Source of the DNA: Sciurus carolinensis
Lineage: Eukaryota > Chordata > Mammalia > Rodentia > Sciuridae
Direction: 5' to 3'
Length of the DNA: 64,000 bases
NCBI RefSeq assembly: GCF_902686445.1
Contig: NC_062232.1
Coordinates: forward strand, 87,902,932 to 87,966,931
Shown: piece by piece, positions 32,623 to 44,599 of the stretch
Position numbering within the stretch: position 1 is the stretch's first letter
How the letters are laid out: every line of letters begins with the position of its first letter
The notes under the pieces: generated by a model
The model's database searches: none
What the model saw: only the letters and a program-made list of their open reading frames with translations
What the model was told of the DNA's origin: nothing
Program-made: the position numbers and the translations under genes

Positions 32623-33790
32623 TATATCCTTCTGTATTTCCACATGGCTGCACTGTCCAATTCAGTGGTAACAAGACACAAATAAGTATTTAAATTTAAA
32701 ATAATTTAAAAATAGGTCATATTAAATATTCAGTTTCTCAATTTAGCTATATTTCAAGTGCTCAATACCCAGACAGTGAATATTATAATAAGCAGCACAG
32801 GTATAGAACATGTTATCACAGAAAGTTGTATTACACAATACTATAAAACATTTTTTGATTCACTTTGTCAAGTTTCACACACATACGCACTCATACACAA
32901 AACCTGCTGGAATAGGGATTTGGTTTGAGTTTAATTTTTAGATCAGTTTGGGGACCCCAGATGCCTTTGTAATAGGTGATCTTCCAATTCTTATGAACTT
33001 TTCTGGGCTCAGTTCTTAGTAGTTGGGATATATATAATTGATGTAAAAGAAGGCAAAACCACAGAGAAAAAGGAACATAAAAGATGATACTTGATGTCTT
33101 CCACAGTGTATTATCCAGAATATGCAGGATACAATAAAAATTACCAGGAGTTCAAAGCAGAAAAATGTGACCCATAATTAAGAAAATTTAAAAACAACAA
33201 TTAAAAAAAAAAAGCCCTAATCAATAGATGACACTCATGTTGGAAACAGCAGTAATAATACAAAAAAATGGACCCTTATAAACCTCATTATATAAGCTAT
33301 ATGGTGGACCATAAAACAATGCTCATTGAGTTTCAAGGCTCACAAACACAAAGTATGTTCTCCTGCCACAATATAACTGAATTAGAACTCAAGAATAATA
33401 TAATACCTAAAAAAACCACCAAATATTTGGAAGTGAGATGAGCAATACCATTCAAAATATTCCACAAGTGAAAGCAGATACCACAAAGGAAGTTGGAAAA
33501 TAACTACGTTTGATAGAAGTAACCAAGTGATGGCCTGGGGACAGCTAATACCAGCTCTTACAAGATATTGTTAAAATATCTTCAACTCTGCATTCAGTGG
33601 CTTTACATTGCTATAATAAAAATCAGTTAGAGTGGGTTATTTTTACACCACAGAAATTGACAAATGCTTTTAAAAATGCTACAAATCAAGCATCTTCTCA
33701 ACATTCCTCCCCCTCCCTCTGCCCTTTAGGAAAGGTTGTTATACACATTCCAGAGTTCCACTGAATTCACTAACGCAGTCATTCAGATTG
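32623..33790. other. AT-rich non-coding DNA
   Basis: No coding frame. A short reversed MaLR-end phrase ('ggctttacattgctataataaaaatc') at about 33600-33660 is the only thing I recognise. Confidence 0.4.
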
Positions 33791-33794
33791 AGGT

Positions 33795-33880
33795 TTTCTG
33801 TGTAGAGATTTTGTTTTTGTTTTTTGTTTTTTTTGGTGTCAGGGTGCTTAACCACTGAGTCACATCCCCAACCCTGTTTA
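33795..33880 (-). mobile_element. ID SINE fragment, reverse orientation
   Basis: 'ggtgcttaaccactgagtc' and 'acatccccaaccctg' are the reversed ID head; the B-box half is deleted. It immediately flanks the L1-C tail. Confidence 0.65.
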
Positions 33881-33884
33881 TGTT

Positions 33885-35718
33885 TTTTTTTTAGTTTATT
33901 TTTATTGTAAACAAATGGGATACATCTTGTTTCTCTGGTTATACATGAAGTAGAGGCATACCATTTGTGTAATCATACATTTACCTACGGTAATGATGTT
34001 TGATTCATTCTGTTATTTTTTCCTCCCCCCCACCCCTCCCACCACTCTTTTCCCTCTATACAGTCCCTCCTTCCTCCATTCTTGCCCCCTCCCACCCCCC
34101 AATTATGTATCATCATCCGCTTATCAGTGAGATCATTCGTCTTTGGTTTTTTGAGATTGGCTTATCTCACTAAGCATGATATTCTCCCATTTCATCCATT
34201 TGCCTGCAACTGCCATAATTTTATTCTTTTTGGCTGAGTAATATTCCATGGTATATATATACCACAGTTTCTTTATCCATGCATCAATTGAAGGGCATCT
34301 AGGTTGGCTCCACAATCTGGCTATTGTGAATTGAGCAATTATGAATATTGTTGTGGCCGTATCTCTGTAGTATGCTGATTTTAAGTCCTTTGGGTATAGG
34401 CCAAGGAGTGGGAAAGCTGGGTCAAATGGTGATTCCATTCCAAGTTTTCTAAAGAATTTCCACACAGCTTTCCAGAGTGGCTGCACTAATGTGCAGACCC
34501 AAAAGCAATGTATGAGTGTACCTATTTCCCCACATCCTTGCCAACACCTGTTGTTGCTAGTATTCTTGATAATCACCATTCTAATTGGGGTGAGATGGAA
34601 TCTCAGGGTAGTTTTGATTTGCATTTCTCTTATTACTAAAGATGGTGAACATTTTTTCATATATCTGTTGATTGCTTGTAGATCTTCTGTGAAGTGTCTG
34701 TTCATTTCCTTAGCCCATTTGTTGATTAGGTTATTTGTATTCTTGGTGTAGAGTTTTTGAGTTCTTTATAGACTCTGGAAATTAGCGCTCTATCTGAAGT
34801 ATGGTTGGCAAAGATATTCTACCACTCTGTACGCTCTCTCTTCACATTGCTGATAGTTCCCTTTGCTGAGAGAAAGTTTTTTAGTTTGAGTCTATCCCAG
34901 TTGTTGATTCTTGCTTTTATTTCTTGTGCTATGGGAGTCCTGTTAAGGAAGTCTGATCCTCAGCCAACATGTTGAAGATCTGGACCTACTTTTTCTTCTA
35001 TAAGATGCAGGGTCTCTGGTCTGATTCTGAGGTCCTTGATCCATTTTGAGTTGAGTTTTGTGCAGGATGAATGATAGGGGTTTAGTTTCCTTCTGTTGCA
35101 TATGGATTTCCAGTTTCCCCAGCAACATTTGTTGAAGAGGCTCTATTTCCCCATTGCATATTTTTGGCATCTTTGTCTAATATGAGAAAATTGTATTTAT
35201 TTAGGTTTCTGTCCATGTACTCTATTCTGTACCATTGATCTACCTGTCTATTTTGGTACCAATACCATGCCATTTCTGTTACTATTGCTTTGTAGTATAG
35301 TTGAAGATCTGGTATTGAGATACCCCCTGTTTCATTCTTCCTGCTACGGAATGCTTTAGCTATTCTGGGTTTCTTATTCTTCCAGATGAATTTCATAATT
35401 GCTTGCTCTATTTCTGTAAGGTACATCATTGGGATTTTAATTGGAATTGCATTGAATCTGTATAGCACTTTTGGTAGTACGGCCATTTTGACAATGTTAA
35501 TTCTTCCTATCCAAGAACAAGGGAGATCTTTCCATCTTCTAAGGTTTTCTTTAATTTCTTTCTTTAGTGTTCTGTAGTTCTCATTGTAGATGTCTTTCAC
35601 CTCTTTTGTGAGATTGATTCCAAGTATTTTATTTTTTTCGATGCTATTGTGAATGGGGTAGTTTTCCTAACTTCTCTTTCTGAAGATTCATCACTTATGT
35701 ATAGAAATGCATTAGATT
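33885..35718 (-). mobile_element. L1-C, 3' portion (minus strand)
   Basis: Poly-A tail at left, then 3' UTR and ORF2 C-terminal half. The element stops at 35718, where L1-B has inserted, and resumes at 42272. ORF2 sub-frames here (34133-34705, 34943-35170, 35082-35600) include the RT thumb region and the Cys-rich C-terminus. Several frame breaks. Older than L1-B, which cuts it. Confidence 0.9.
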
Positions 35719-35733
35719 GTTTTTTTTTTTTAT

Positions 35734-37084
35734 CAAGATGGCAGACTAGAGGGTGGCTGCATTTCACGTTGCTCCAGGACTCAGGATTCAAGAAGAGGAG
35801 ATACTGAGAGACTTGGGACCAACTCAAAGCCACCGGGTGAGTCTCTCCCATTGGGGAGGCGTCACAGAAGGGGCGGTAGCCCCGGAATGAAGGGAAATTT
35901 GTGAAGTAGAGTTGCCCAATGAGACACCCCTCCCCCTGCTGGAGCATTGAACTGGGAACATCGTAGAGGTGGCCACTCAGCACAGTGTGTGGACTCGGAA
36001 CAACCCACTGGGCTCCGTGCAGTTGCCCAGAGAAGGAGCTGCGTGACGAGCTGTTTGGACACAAAGCAACTGCTCCTGAACACCGGGGGACTGCCTGGAG
36101 GAGGAGGAGGAGTGCGGCGGATCACTTGTACTCGGAGGGACTGTACCAGGGCTCGAGGCAGCTACACAGAGGAGGAGGCGTGCGGCAGGTTGTTTGGACT
36201 CAGAGCGACCGCTCCTAAACAACGGGGGATAGCCTGGAGGAGGAGGAGGAGCTTGGTGGGTCGCTTGGACTCGGAGTGACTGCACCAGGGCTATGGGCAG
36301 TTGTTGGGAGGAAGAAGTGCGCACTGAGTTGCTTGGACTCCTAGAGACCGCAGCAGAATACCGGGTGACTGCCTGGAGGAAGAGGCAGGTGGCGGGTTGC
36401 TGGGACTCGGAGCGACTGTACAGGGCTCCAGGTGGCTGCTCAGAGGAGGGGCCACATAGCCAGGTGATTAGGTGCAGAGTAGGGTCCCAGGACCTAGGAG
36501 ACTTCTTGGTGGAAGAGTCGCACAGAGACATGCTTAGGGGCAGAGCGAAGGTTCCAGGACTGTGGGCAGCTTCTCTGAGGAGGGGCAGCTTAAGGAGACT
36601 CATCTGTGATGGGTGAGGCTCCCAAGACCAGGAAGTAGGTCTGGGCTCCTGGGAACGTTGCAGAGGAAGGCAGCCCAGCCCAGGCGGTAGTTGTAGATTG
36701 AGGGGAACCTCTAGGAAGGGAACTGACCAGCAAGACCTCCCCACCAGGTGAGTTTTCCCAGCAGGGTGAGGTTTTCCCACATGGACGGTAGAACCAGAGA
36801 CACAGGCACAAACAGGCCTTGCCTCAGCCTGCAGCCTAGTTCCCCTTTGGATGACCATTGGTCAACAAGTGGAGGCACCTCTGCCCACTAGCAGGGAATA
36901 TACCCCACCTGAGGGTCACCAACCCTAGAGAGGCAGCTTCTTCGTGGAGCTCCGCATTATCAACTTCCTCCAAGACTTCAGGCTACTGAAGGATAAGAGG
37001 GGATATACTAGCAATCTTCAGGGACATTATAAGTCAATAGAGGAAATCTGCAATATCTCAGCGGTCCACTGATACCTGAACAAT
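35734..37084 (+). promoter_or_regulatory. L1-B 5' UTR
   Basis: GC-rich; starts with the YY1-like 'caagatggcagac' and contains about two tandem monomers of ~130 bp (about 36040-36300), one fewer than L1-A and L1-C. The A/G-rich 'ggaggaggaggagg' runs are part of the monomers. The opposite strand carries the longest antisense frame of the family. Confidence 0.75.
35977..36858 (-). CDS. Long antisense reading frame in the L1-B 5' UTR (ORF0-like)
   Basis: A 293-codon uninterrupted frame starting at an ATG about 225 bp upstream of L1-B ORF1 and running against the element. The product would be Pro/Ser/Leu-rich, with 'VPFLEVPLNLQLPPGLGC' and several Ser-rich repeats where it crosses the tandem monomers; no signal peptide, membrane segment or known domain. 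The same start and frame appear in L1-A (15294), L1-C (45804) and L1-D (47813). Primate L1 has an antisense 5' UTR frame called ORF0, but of different sequence and about 70 residues. Low-complexity GC-rich DNA favours chance open frames, so coding status is unproven; it could be a by-product of the sense UTR composition. Confidence 0.35.
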   Translation of the reverse strand: MVIQRGTRLQAEARPVCACVSGSTVHVGKPHPAGKTHLVGRSCWSVPFLEVPLNLQLPPGLGCLPLQRSQEPRPTSWSWEPHPSQMSLLKLPLLREAAHSPGTFALPLSMSLCDSSTKKSPRSWDPTLHLITWLCGPSSEQPPGALYSRSESQQPATCLFLQAVTRYSAAVSRSPSNSVRTSSSQQLPIALVQSLRVQATHQAPPPPPGYPPLFRSGRSESKQPAARLLLCVAASSPGTVPPSTSDPPHSSSSSRQSPGVQEQLLCVQTARHAAPSLGNCTEPSGLFRVHTLC

Positions 37085-38031
37085 ATGAGAAAACAAGGGA
37101 AGAAAATCCCTAACAAATCTAGATGTTACATCAATAAAATCCAACGACATCATGGCAGAAGAAATGACAGAAAGGGAGTTCAGAATGTACATAATTAAAA
37201 TGATCAGGGAAGCAAACGATGAGATGAAAGAGCAAATGCAGGCACTGAATGATGAGATGAAAGAGCAAATGCAGGCATAAAATGATCGTACCAATCGACA
37301 GTTAAAAGAGCAAATACAGGAAGCAAAATATCATTTCAATAAAGAGTTAGAGATATTGAAAAAAAAGCAAACAGAAATCCTTAAAATGAAGGAAACAATA
37401 AACCAAATTAAGAACTCCATAGAAAGCATAACCAATAGGATAGAACACCTGGAAGACAGAACCTCAGATATTGAAGACAAAATATTTAACCTTGAAAACA
37501 AAGTTGACCAAACAGAGAAGATGGTAAGAAATCATGAACAGGATCTCCAAGAACTATGGGATATCATGAAAAGGTCAAATTTGAGAATTATTGGGATTGA
37601 AAACGACTTAAGAGAAACAAACCAAAGAAATGAACAATCTATTCAATAAAATAATATCAGAAAATTTCCCAAATCTGAAGAATGAAATGGAAAACCAAGT
37701 ACAAGAGGCTTATAGGACTCCAAATACACAAAATTACAACAGACCCACACCAAGGCACATTATTATGAAAATAACTAACATACAAAATACAGAAAGAATT
37801 TTAAAGGCTGTGAGAGAGAAGAACCAAATTACATTCAGGGGGAAACCAATACAGATATCAGCAGATTTTTCAATCCAGATCCTAAAAGCTAGAAGGGCCT
37901 GGAAAAACATTTTTCAAGCCCTGAAAGAAAATGGATGCCAACCAAGAATCTTATACCCAGCAAAACTTACCTTCAAATTTGACGATGAAATAAAATCTTT
38001 CCATGATAAACAAAAGCAAAGAGAATTTTAA
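37085..38031 (+). pseudogene. L1-B ORF1, broken
   Basis: Start at 37085 ('atgagaaaacaagggaag'). A one-base change shortly afterwards and a stop near 37278 interrupt the N-terminus, which also holds a local duplication of 'gatgagatgaaagagcaaat' (about 37218-37276). The coiled-coil (37356-37649) and the RRM/C-terminal domain (37630-38031, with 'RPTPRHIIMKITN' and 'YPAKLTFKFDDEIKSF') are open in two overlapping frames. Confidence 0.85.
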
Positions 38032-38191
38032 AAAGAAAGCCAGCATTACAGAACATTCTCAGCAAAATATTCCATGAGGAAGAGATGAAAAACAAAGAAG
38101 CAAATCAGCAAACGGAGGAATTATCCTAAAGGATTTGTCAAAAAAAGGAAGAACCAAGTTTTGTCAAAAACAATAAATAAAATTAAAAGAA

Positions 38192-41100
38192 ATGAGCCAC
38201 ATGACCGGGAATACAAATCATATCTCAATAATAACCCTTAAATGTTAATCGCCTGAACTCATCAATGAAAAGACATGGACTGGCAGAATGGATTAAAAAT
38301 AAAGATCCAACAATATGTTGCCTGCAAGAGACTCACCTCATAGAAAGAGATACCCATAGAACAAAGGTGAAAAGATGGGGGAAAATATACCATGCACATG
38401 GACTCAGCAAAAAAGCAGGGGTATACAACCTCATTTCAGATAATATGGACATCAAGCCAAAGTTAGTCAGAAGGGATAAAGACATTTCATACTGCTTAAG
38501 GGAAGCATATATCAGCAAGACATGACGATCATAAATATATATGCCCAAACAGTGGCTCATCCATGTATGTCAAACAAATCCTTCTCAATTCCAGAAATCA
38601 AACAGACCACTGCACAATAATATTAGGTGATTTTAACATACCTCTTTCACAATTGGACAGATCTCCCAAACAGAAACTAAACAAAGAAACCATAGATCTC
38701 AACACAATCAATAATTTAGACTTAACAGACATTTATAGAATGTACCATCCAACCAAGAGCGAATACAATTTCTTCTCAGCAGCACATGGATACTTCTATA
38801 AAATAGACCATATTTTATGCCACAAAGCTAATATTAGCAAATACAAGAAGATAGAGACACTACCTTGTATTCTATCAGATCATAATGGATTGAAATTAGG
38901 AATAAATGAAAGAGAAAAAACAGAAACTTCTCCAACACCTGGAGATTAAACAATATGCTATTATATGATGAATGGATAAGAGAAGATATTAGGAAGAAAT
39001 TGAAAAATACTTAGAGGTAAATGAGAACAAAGAAACATCATATCAAAATCTCTGGGACACTATGAAAGCAGTACATAGAGGAAAATTTATTTCATGGAGC
39101 ACATTCAATAAAAGAAGTAAAACTCAACAAATAAACGATCTAACACCACAGCTCAAAGCCCAAGGAAAAAAAAGAACAGACCAACACCAAAAGTAGTAGA
39201 AGACAGGAAATACTTAAACTCAGAGTTGAAATCAATGAAATTGAAACAAACAATACAAAAAATGGACAAAATAAATAGTTGGTTCTTTGAAAAAATAAAC
39301 AAAATTGATAAACCCTTAGCCACACTAACAAAGAGAAGAAGAGAGAAAACCCAAATCACTAAAATTCGGAATGAACAAGGAAATATCACAACAGACACGA
39401 CTGAAATACAAAACATAATTAGAAGCTATTTTGAAAATCTTTCCTCCAACAAAATAGAAAATTTCGAAGCCATCAACAGGTTTCTAGAGACATATGAATT
39501 GCCTAAACTGAACAAGGAGGACATATGCAATTTAAATAGACCAATTTCAAGTAATGAAATAGAAGAAGTCATCAAAAGCCTACCAACAAAGAAAAGTCCG
39601 GGACCAGATGGGTTCTCAGCCGAGTTCTACAAAACCTTTAAAGAAGAGCTCATTCCAATACTCCTCAAAGTATTCCATAAAATAGAAGAGAAGGGAAGCC
39701 TCCCAAACTCATTCTATGAAGCCAATATTACCCTGATACCTAAACCAGACAGAGACACATCGAAGAAAGAAAAATTCAAACCAATATCCTTAATGAACAT
39801 CGATGCAAAAATTCTCAACAAAATTTTAGCAAATCGCATACTAAAACTTATTAAAAAGATACTGCACCATGATCAAGTGGGTTTCATCCCAGGGATGCAA
39901 GGTTGGTTCAACATCAGATAAACACTAAATGTAATTCACCATATCAATAGACTTAAAGTCAAGAATCACATGATTATTTCAATAGATGCAGAAAAAGCAT
40001 TTGATAAAATACAGCATCCCTTCATGCTCAAAACACTAGAAAAAATAGGGATAATGGGAACATTCGTTAACATTGTAAAGGCCATCTATGCTAAGCGCAT
40101 GGCTAATATCATTCTAAATGGTGAAAAACTGAAAGCATTCCCCCTAAAAACTGGAACAAGGCAGGGATGTCCTCTTTCACCACTTCTATTCAACAACGTC
40201 CTTGAAACTCTAGCCAGACAAAAGAAAATTAAGGTATACAAATAGGAAAAGAAGAACTCAAACTATCCCTATTTGCTGATGATATGATTATATATTTAGA
40301 TGAACCAGGAAATTCCACCAGAAAACTTCTAGAACTCATAAGTGAATTCAGTAAAGTAGTGGTATATAAGATCAATGCACATAAATCTAATGCATTTTTA
40401 TACACAAGTGATGAATCTTTGGAAAGTATAATTAGGAAAACTACCCCATTCACAATAGCATTGAAAAAAATAAAATACTTGGGAATCAATCTCACAAAAG
40501 AGGTGAAAGACATCTACAATGAGAACTACAGAACACTAAAGAAAGAAATTAAAGAAAACCTTAGAAGATGGAAAGATCTCCCATGTTCTTGGATAGGCAG
40601 AATTAATATTGTCAAAATGGCCATACTACCAAAAGTGCTACACAGATTCAATGCAATTCCAATTAAAATCCCAATGACATACCTTACAGAAATAGAGCAA
40701 GCCATCATGAAATTCATCTGGAAGAATAAGAAACCCAGAATAGCTAAAGCAATCCTTAGCAGAAAGAGCGAAGCAGGGGGTATAGCAATACCAGAACTTC
40801 AACTATACTACAAAGCAATAGTAACAAAAACGGCATGGTATTGGTACCAAAATAGACAGGTAAATCAATGGTACAGAATAGACGACATGGACAGAAACCC
40901 ACATAAATACAAATTTCTCCTACTAGACAAAGGTGCTAAAAATATGCAATGGAGAAAAGATAGCCTCTTCAACAAATGGTGCTGGGAGAATTGGAAATCC
41001 ATATGCAACAGAATGAAACTAAACCCATATCACTCACCGTGCATGAAACTAAACTCAAAATGGCTTAAGGATCTCGGAATCACACCAGAGACCCTGTATC

Positions 41101-41840
41101 TTATAGAAGAAAAAGTAGGTTCAGATCTTCAACATGTCAACTTAGGACCACACTTCCTCAACAGGACTCCCATAGCACAAGAAATAAAAGCAAGAATCAA
41201 TAACTGGGATAGATTCAAACTGAAAAGCTTTCTCTCAGCAAAGGAAACTATCAGCAATGCAAAGAAAGAGCCTGCAGAGTGGGAGAAAATCTTTGCCGAT
41301 CATAGTTCAGATAGAGCACTAATCTTTGGAATCTATAAAGAACTCAAAAAACTACACCAAGAATGCAAATAACCCAATTGACAAATGGGCTAAGGAAATG
41401 AGCAGACACTTCACAGAAGAAGATGTACAAGCAATCAACAAACATATGAAGAAATGTTCAACATCTCTAGTAATAAGAGAAATGCAAATCATAACCACCC
41501 TATGATTCCAATTCACCCCAATTAGAATGGCGATTATCAAGAGTACAAGCAACATCAGGTGTTAGCGAGGATGTGGGGAGAACGGTGCATTCATACATTG
41601 CTGGTGGGGCTGCAAATTCATGCAGGTACTCTGGAAAGCAGTGTGGAGATTCCTTAGAAAACTGGGAAAGGAACCACCATTTGAACAAGCTATCCCACTC
41701 CTCGGCCTATACCCAAAGGACTTAAAATCAGCATACTACAGAGATACAGCCACATCAATGTTCATAACTACTGAATTCACAATAGCCAGATTGTGGAACC
41801 AACCTAGATGCCCTTCAATTGATGAATAGATAAAGAAACT

Positions 41841-41886
<46 letters not shown>

Positions 41887-42020
41887 GAATGGAATATTAC
41901 TCAGCCATAAAGAATGATAAAATTATGGCATTTACAAGCAACTAGATGAAATTGGAGAATATCATGCTAAGTGAGATAAGCCAATCTCAAAAAACCAAAG
42001 GACGAATGATCTCGCTGATA
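38192..42020 (+). pseudogene. L1-B ORF2, broken
   Basis: Endonuclease region 38192-38949 in three frames ('CLQETHL', 'LGDFNIPLS', 'SDHNGLKL'); RT in 39226-40245 ('[12 protein letters not shown]', '[14 protein letters not shown]') and, after a frame break about 40.24 kb, FADD in the DNA near 40.28 kb followed by an open 362-codon frame (40284-41372) through the RT thumb. The C-terminal zinc segment is at about 41.55-41.62 kb and 41620-41829. Open stretches are longer than in L1-C, consistent with younger age. Confidence 0.9.
41843..41887 (+). repeat. (TA)n(CA)n microsatellite in the L1-B ORF2 3' end
   Basis: About 16 TA units followed by about five CA units, where L1-A has a short 'tatatatata'. 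A local expansion after insertion. Confidence 0.9.
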
Positions 42021-42286
42021 AGTGGATGATGACACATAATGGGGTTCGGAGGGGTTAGTGTTAGAGTTAGGGTTAGGGAGGGGGCCAAGAATGGAGGAAT
42101 GAAGGACTGTATAAAGGGAAAAGAGGGGTGAGAGGGGTGGGGGGAAGGGAAAAAATAACAGAATGAATCAAACAATATTATCCTATGTAAATTTATGATT
42201 ACACAAATGGTATGCCTTTACTCCATGTACAGAGAAACAACATGTATCCCATTTGTTTACAATAAAAAAACGAAATGCATTAGATT

Positions 42287-44500
42287 TTTTAGCATTGATC
42301 TTAAATCCTGCTACTTTACTGAATTCAGTTATGAGTTCTAGAAGTTTTGTGGTGGAATTTCCTGACTCCTCTAAATATAGAATCGTGTCACTGGCAAATA
42401 GGGATAATTTGAGTTCTTCTTTTCCAATTTGTATCCCATTAATTTCCTTGGTCTGTCTAATTGCTCTGGCTAGAGTTTCGAGGACAATGTTGAATAGAAG
42501 TGGTGAAAGAAGGCATCCCTGCCTTGTTCCAGGTTTTAGGAGGAATACTTTCAGTTTTTCACCATTTAGAATGATATTGGTCATGGGCTTAGCATAGATG
42601 ACCTTTAAAATGTTGAGTTATATTACCTCTATCCCTATTTTTTCCAGTGTTTTGAGCATGAAGGGATACTGTATTTTATCAAATGCTTTTTCTGCATCTA
42701 TTGAAATAATCATGTGATTCTTGACTTTAAGTCTATTGATATGGTGAATTACATTTATTGATTTCCTGATATTGAACCAACCTTGCATCCCTGGGATGAA
42801 CCCACTTGATCATGGTGCACTATCTTTTTAATATGTTTTTGTATGCGATTTGCTAACGTTTTGTTGAGAATTTTTGCATCGATGTTCATTAAGGATATTG
42901 GTTTGAAATTTTCTTTCTTCGATGTGTCTCTGTCTGGTTTAGGTATCAGGGTAATATTGGCTTCATAGAATGAGTTTGGGAGGCTTCCCTCCTCTTCTAT
43001 TTTATGGAATACTTTGAGAAGTATTGGAATGAGCTCTTCTTTAAAGGTTTTGTAGAACTCAGCTGAGAACCCATCTGGTCCCGGACTTTTCTTTGTTGGT
43101 AGGCTTTTGATGACTTCTTCTATTTCATTACTTGAAATTGGTCTATTTAAATTGTGTATGTCCTCCTCATACAGTTTAAGCAATTCATATGTCTCTAGAA
43201 ATTGTTGAAGTCTTTGAGATTTTCTATTTTGTTGGAGTATAGATTTCAAAATAGCTTCTAATTACGTTTTGCATTTCAGTCATGTCTGTTGTGATATTTC
43301 CTTGTTCATTCCAAATTTTAGTAAATTGGGTTTTCTCTCTTCTTCTCTTTGTTAGTGTGGCTAAGGGTTTATAAGTTTTGTCTATTTTTTCAAAGAACCA
43401 ACTATTTATTTTGTCAATTTTTTTGTATTGTTTCTTTTGTTTCAGTTTCATTGATTTCAGCTCTGAGTTGAACTATTTCCTGTCTTCTACTACTTTTGAT
43501 GTTGTTCTATTCTTCTTTTTCTAGGGCTTTGAGCTGTAGTGTTAGGTCGTTTATTTGTTGAGTTTTACTTCTTTTATTGAATGTGCTCCATGAAATAAAT
43601 TTTCCTCTAAGTACTGCTTTCATAGTGTCCCAGAGATTTTGATATAATGTTTCTTTGTTCTCATTTACCTCTAAGAATTTTTAAATTTCCTTCCTAATAT
43701 CTTCTGTTTTCCATTCATCATATAATAGCATATTCTTTAATCTCCAGGTGTTGGAGTAGTTTCTGTTTTTTACTCTTTCATTTATTTCTAATTTCAATCC
43801 ATTATGATCTGATAGAATACAAAGTAGTGTCTCTATCTTCTTGTATTTGGTAACATTAGCTTTGTGGCATAGTATATGGTCTATTTTAGAGAAGTATTCA
43901 TGTACTGCTGAGAAGAAAGTGTATTCGCTCTTAGTTGGATGGTATATTATATAAATATCTGTTATGTCTAAATTATTGATTGTGTTATTGAGATCTATGG
44001 TTTCTTTGTTCAATTTTTGTTTGGAAGATCTGTCCAGTGGTGAGAGAGGCGTGTTAAAATCACCTAGTATTATTGTGTTGTGGTCTATTTGGTTTCTGAA
44101 ATTGTTAAGGATTTGTTTGACATACATGGATGAGCCACTGTTTGGGGCATAGATATTTATGATTGTTATATCTTGCTGATTTATGCTTCCCTTAAGCAGT
44201 ATGAAATGTTCTTCTTTATTCCTTCTGACTAACTTTGGATTGAAGTCCACATTATCTGAAATGAGGATGGATACTCCAGCTTTTTGTTGAGTCCATGTGC
44301 ATAGTATGTTTCTCCCCATTCTTTCACCTTTAGTCTATGGGTATCTCTTTCTATGAGGTGAGTCTCTTGCAGGCAACATATTGTTGGATCTTTCTTTTAA
44401 TCCAATCTGCCAGTCTACGTCTTTTGATTGAGTTCAGGCCATTAACATTCAGGGTTATTATTGAGATATGATTTGCATTCCCAGTCATTTGGTTCATTTA
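42287..44500 (-). pseudogene. L1-C ORF2, N-terminal two thirds, broken
   Basis: Endonuclease 43681-44319 ('LGDFNTPLS', 'SDHNGLKLEI') lacks its first residues in frame; RT palm 42755-43249 ('[12 protein letters not shown]'). The catalytic box in 42287-42584 reads FASD instead of FADD, so even a repaired frame would lack an RT catalytic Asp. The remainder of the gene lies at 33.9-35.7 kb. Confidence 0.85.
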
Positions 44501-44599
44501 TTTTATTTAATTCATTTATTTATTTTTTGACACGACTTGGTTCCTCCTTTTTTTGACAATTCCTTTTGGATAATTCCTCCGTTTGCTGATTTGCTTCTT

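Larger units (their letters stand above)
35719..42271 (+). mobile_element. Full-length L1 (L1-B), plus strand, nested in L1-C
   Basis: About 6.55 kb: 5' terminus 'caagatggcagactagagg' at about 35734, 5' UTR, ORF1, ORF2, 3' UTR with a G-rich tract near 42.05-42.15 kb, and AATAAAAAAA end. The exact 15-bp duplication 'gaaatgcattagatt' lies at 35704-35718 and 42272-42286. Between the left copy and the 5' terminus are some 14 extra bases (mostly T). It is the youngest element of this nest; both ORFs nevertheless contain breaks. Confidence 0.95.

Noticed and set aside
36293..36616. 107-codon plus-strand frame in the L1-B 5' UTR
   Set aside because: Sense-strand frame in the untranslated leader; not shared in frame with L1-A or L1-C, unlike the antisense frame.
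42055..42080. Telomere-like 'gttagggttaggg'
   Set aside because: Part of the L1 3' UTR; the matching spot of L1-A (10.11-10.15 kb, reversed) has the related 'ccaacactaacccc'. Two units only, no interstitial telomere array.
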